From: an uncultured Sutterella sp.
GTDB taxonomy: Bacteria; Pseudomonadota; Gammaproteobacteria; Burkholderiales; Burkholderiaceae_F
Direction of reading: 5' to 3'
Assembly (NCBI GenBank): GCA_900554375.1
Contig: USHK01000047.1
Location: forward strand, 1 to 7,836
DNA: 7,836 bases
Shown here: piece by piece, positions 6,009-7,836 of the stretch
Position numbering within the stretch: the first letter of the stretch is position 1
Layout of the letters: each line of letters opens with the position of its first letter
Translations under genes and position numbers: made by a program
Notes under the pieces: generated by a model
Database searches by the model: none
What the model saw: the letters and a program-made list of their open reading frames with translations, nothing else
Told to the model about the DNA's origin: nothing

Positions 6009-6320
6009 ATGCTGAAACGTTCCCTCATTCTATTCTTTCCTTGCGTTCTCTTAACGGGCTGCGGAATCAAAGGTCCTCTGTACCTGCCGCCTAACCCGAA
6101 TGATTCGTACCTCTCTAGAATCGGACAGCAAATCAACGAAATGACTGGAGAAGACACCGTCGGAGCCGCTCCTGCCGATGCTGGCCAAAAGGCTCAGGAT
6201 GAAACTTTACCGGCAGAAGGAACCGATAAAAATCCGGGAGACGCGACAGAGCAATTGCCCGACAGCGTCACAAATCCTCTGCGTTCTACTCCGAGTAATC
6301 CGTTGTCTACGGCTTACTAA
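6009..6320 (+). CDS. lptM: LPS translocon maturation chaperone LptM (YifL-like lipoprotein)
   Basis: LptM is a small outer-membrane lipoprotein that helps oxidative maturation of the LptDE LPS translocon. The 103-residue product starts MLKRSLILFFPCVLLTGC: positive N-terminus, hydrophobic core and lipobox LLTGC, with lipidated Cys18. Directly after it comes GIKGPLYLPP, the hallmark of the family (E. coli GCGLKGPLYFPP). Glycine, not aspartate, at +2 predicts outer-membrane sorting. The rest is a hydrophilic, acidic, probably disordered tail, making the protein longer than E. coli YifL (67 aa). Start chosen because it gives a proper signal peptide; in-frame ATGs at 5949 and 5991 would add non-signal residues. 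No Shine-Dalgarno is visible. It lies 26 bases before lysA on the same strand, the classic lptM-lysA pairing. Confidence 0.88.
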   Translation: MLKRSLILFFPCVLLTGCGIKGPLYLPPNPNDSYLSRIGQQINEMTGEDTVGAAPADAGQKAQDETLPAEGTDKNPGDATEQLPDSVTNPLRSTPSNPLSTAY

Positions 6321-6346
6321 CACAAAATCATGGATTCAATACAAAG

Positions 6347-7660
6347 ATGAATCTCTCTCTTCCTAATGACCGAGAGTTCGCCTGGAAGGACGGAACTCTA
6401 TGGTGCGAAAACATACCGTTAAAAGATCTCGCGGCTCGCTTTGGAACACCTTTATATGTTTATTCCAAACAAGCCATCGTCAATGCTTTCCAAAGCTATC
6501 AAAAGCCTCTGGAGCCTTATAAGCATTTGATGTGTTTTGCTGTTAAGGCAAACTCAAATCTCTCCGTCATTCGATTGCTAGGAGAGCTTGGCGCCGGATT
6601 TGATATCGTCTCCGAGGGAGAACTGCGTCGAATCCAAGCAGCCGGGTGCGATACCAGCAAAGTTATTTTTTCGGGGGTTGCCAAAACTCATCACGAACTC
6701 GAAGCCGCACTCGATGCAAACATCAAGTGTTTCAACATTGAGTCTCCGGCCGAATTGGATCGTGTCATCGCCGTGGCTCAAAGGAAAGGAAAAAAGGCCC
6801 GCGTCTCTTTCCGCGTCAACCCGGATGTTGATGCTAAAACACATCCCTACATCTCAACGGGTCTCAAGAAAAATAAATTCGGTATCGCGTACGACCAAGC
6901 CGTCGAGTTATATCTAAAAGCCTCCCGCAGCCCTCAACTTGAAGTCGTGGGAATTGACTGCCACATCGGTTCTCAGATTACAGACACTGCTCCTTTCGTT
7001 GATGCCTGTGAAAAGCTTTGCACCCTTCTTGACAAGCTTCGCCTAAACGGGATTGATCTTCAGCATATCGATTTTGGCGGCGGCTTAGGCATTCAGTACA
7101 GTACCGAAGCTGTGCCGAGTCCGACAGTCCTCGTGGCCGCCTTACGCAGAGTTCTAGTCAAACGCGGTTATGGCGATAAAGAAATGATCTTTGAAGCCGG
7201 CCGTTCTTTAGTAGGAAACAGCGGCGCTCTGTTGATGACTGTACAGTACATGAAACAGGGCGAGCTGAAAAACTTCTGCATTGTCGACTGCGGCATGAAT
7301 GACATGATCCGGCCTACGCTCTACCAGGCGTGGATGCAAATCGTTCCGGTCACGCCTAGAAAGGAAGGAAAAGAAGCCTATTGCTACGTCGTCGGTCCCG
7401 TCTGCGAGACCGGAGATTGGCTTGGAAAAGACCGTCTGCTGAATGTTCAGGAGGGAGACCTCATGGCACTGCTAAGTGCGGGAGCCTACGGGATGTCCAT
7501 GGCCTCCAACTATAACTCGCGCTGCCTGCCGGCCGAGGTCTTAGTCGACGGAAACAAGGCCTTCCTTATCCGTAAGCGGCAGTGTGCCGAAGAACTTTTC
7601 TCTGACGAAATTCTCGTCAGCGGCGCTCAACTTGACTCAGACAGTCTCGCTGGTCAATAG
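6347..7660 (+). CDS. lysA: Diaminopimelate decarboxylase
   Basis: LysA removes CO2 from meso-diaminopimelate to give L-lysine, the last lysine step, using pyridoxal phosphate. The 437 residues cover the family length. The PLP lysine is K67 in CFAVKANSN. The barrel continues with GAGFDIVSEGEL, FNIESPAEL, RVNPDVDAKTHPYISTG, KFGI, HIGSQI and the phosphate-binding glycines HIDFGGGLGIQY (240-251). FEAGRSLVGNSG (282-293) replaces the more usual EPGRS. The other-subunit cysteine is C353 in GPVCETGDWLGKDR, and SAGAYGMSMASNYN (377-390) completes the site. The ATG at 6347 is the first sensible start; no strong ribosome binding site precedes it. It is probably cotranscribed with lptM and ends at the terminator 7677-7710; dapF, often next in other proteobacteria, does not follow before the contig ends. 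Confidence 0.97.
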   Translation: MNLSLPNDREFAWKDGTLWCENIPLKDLAARFGTPLYVYSKQAIVNAFQSYQKPLEPYKHLMCFAVKANSNLSVIRLLGELGAGFDIVSEGELRRIQAAGCDTSKVIFSGVAKTHHELEAALDANIKCFNIESPAELDRVIAVAQRKGKKARVSFRVNPDVDAKTHPYISTGLKKNKFGIAYDQAVELYLKASRSPQLEVVGIDCHIGSQITDTAPFVDACEKLCTLLDKLRLNGIDLQHIDFGGGLGIQYSTEAVPSPTVLVAALRRVLVKRGYGDKEMIFEAGRSLVGNSGALLMTVQYMKQGELKNFCIVDCGMNDMIRPTLYQAWMQIVPVTPRKEGKEAYCYVVGPVCETGDWLGKDRLLNVQEGDLMALLSAGAYGMSMASNYNSRCLPAEVLVDGNKAFLIRKRQCAEELFSDEILVSGAQLDSDSLAGQ

Positions 7661-7676
7661 GGTTGATACTCTACCT

Positions 7677-7710
7677 ATAGGCTTCTGCTCAAAACAGAAG
7701 CCTATTTTTT
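7677..7710 (+). terminator. Intrinsic terminator after lysA
   Basis: ATAGGCTTCTG (7677-7687) pairs perfectly with CAGAAGCCTAT (7695-7705), 11 bp with the 7-base loop CTCAAAA, followed by a run of T to 7710. It begins 16 bases after the lysA stop and closes the lptM-lysA transcript. Confidence 0.92.
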
Positions 7711-7791
7711 GGGATATACCATCCTAAGGAAGGCTGGCGTAGCCTGAGGTCAAAGATGTATGATTTTCCGAAAGCAAGATGAGTCTATATC

Positions 7792-7836
7792 CTGTCTCTT
7801 ATACACATCTCCGAGCCCACGAGACGCTCATGAATC
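7792..7836 (+). other. Untrimmed Illumina Nextera adapter (technical sequence)
   Basis: The 19-base Tn5 mosaic end CTGTCTCTTATACACATCT at 7792-7810 is followed by CCGAGCCCACGAGAC (7811-7825), the reverse complement of the Nextera read-2 adapter. Then comes GCTCATGA (7826-7833), an 8-base index, and ATC (7834-7836), the first bases of the P7 flow-cell arm. This order matches a library insert read through into the i7 adapter. It is not genomic DNA; the biological sequence ends at or just before 7791. Confidence 0.97.

Noticed and set aside
5993..6157. Longer CyaY N-terminus starting at 6157
   Set aside because: The extra residues lie antisense to the lptM signal peptide and have no frataxin likeness.
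7711..7791. Start of another gene after the lysA terminator
   Set aside because: The 81 bases hold no frame with a sensible start and continuation, only a weak 5 bp hairpin before the adapter begins.
7792..7810. Tn5/IS50 mosaic end as a natural transposon border
   Set aside because: It is followed at once by Nextera read-2 adapter, an index and the start of P7, so it is library chemistry.

Overview
The window looks like bacterial chromosome from a Gram-negative proteobacterium. It has a lipoprotein of the LPS-export system (LptM), a frataxin (CyaY), FolP-GlmM and PhoB-PhoR. A divergent cyaY / lptM-lysA arrangement is common in beta- and gammaproteobacteria, and folP-glmM near phoB-phoR recalls Burkholderiales. 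A gut-type member such as Sutterellaceae would fit, but that is a guess from gene content, not a proven assignment. The sequence is probably a contig from a shotgun or metagenome assembly, because its last 45 bases are untrimmed Illumina Nextera adapter.

Layout. (a) 1-978, minus strand: one open frame that begins as a GC-rich DEAD-box RNA helicase and turns, in frame, into a GltS-type sodium/glutamate symporter around 643-660. It runs off the left edge. (b) 979-1287: no gene; the GC-rich leader of the helicase frame, then a large inverted repeat. (c) 1288-1364: tRNA-Pro(TGG), minus strand, with promoter-like sequences on its right. (d) 1566-5992, minus strand: cyaY, folP, glmM, phoB, phoR, tightly packed except for a 147-base phoB-phoR gap. 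(e) 6009-7660, plus strand: lptM and lysA, divergent from cyaY, closed by a strong intrinsic terminator. (f) 7711-7791: no gene seen. (g) 7792-7836: adapter.

How the genes fit together. folP (folate), glmM (UDP-GlcNAc precursor for peptidoglycan and LPS), lysA (lysine, last step from meso-diaminopimelate) and lptM (outer-membrane LPS translocon maturation) are housekeeping genes of cell-envelope and cofactor metabolism. cyaY serves iron-sulfur cluster assembly. phoB-phoR is the phosphate-starvation two-component pair, although this PhoR shows no membrane segment. Base composition changes sharply: sampled stretches give about 50-65% GC in the symporter part, 70-78% in the helicase part and its leader, and 40-50% from the tRNA rightwards. 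With the broken helicase/symporter frame this suggests the left 1.3 kb is an assembly chimera of two or three sources, not one locus. I see no CRISPR array, insertion sequence, phage gene or undescribed multi-gene system. The most notable signals are the chimera, the adapter, the TM-less PhoR and the repeats around the tRNA.
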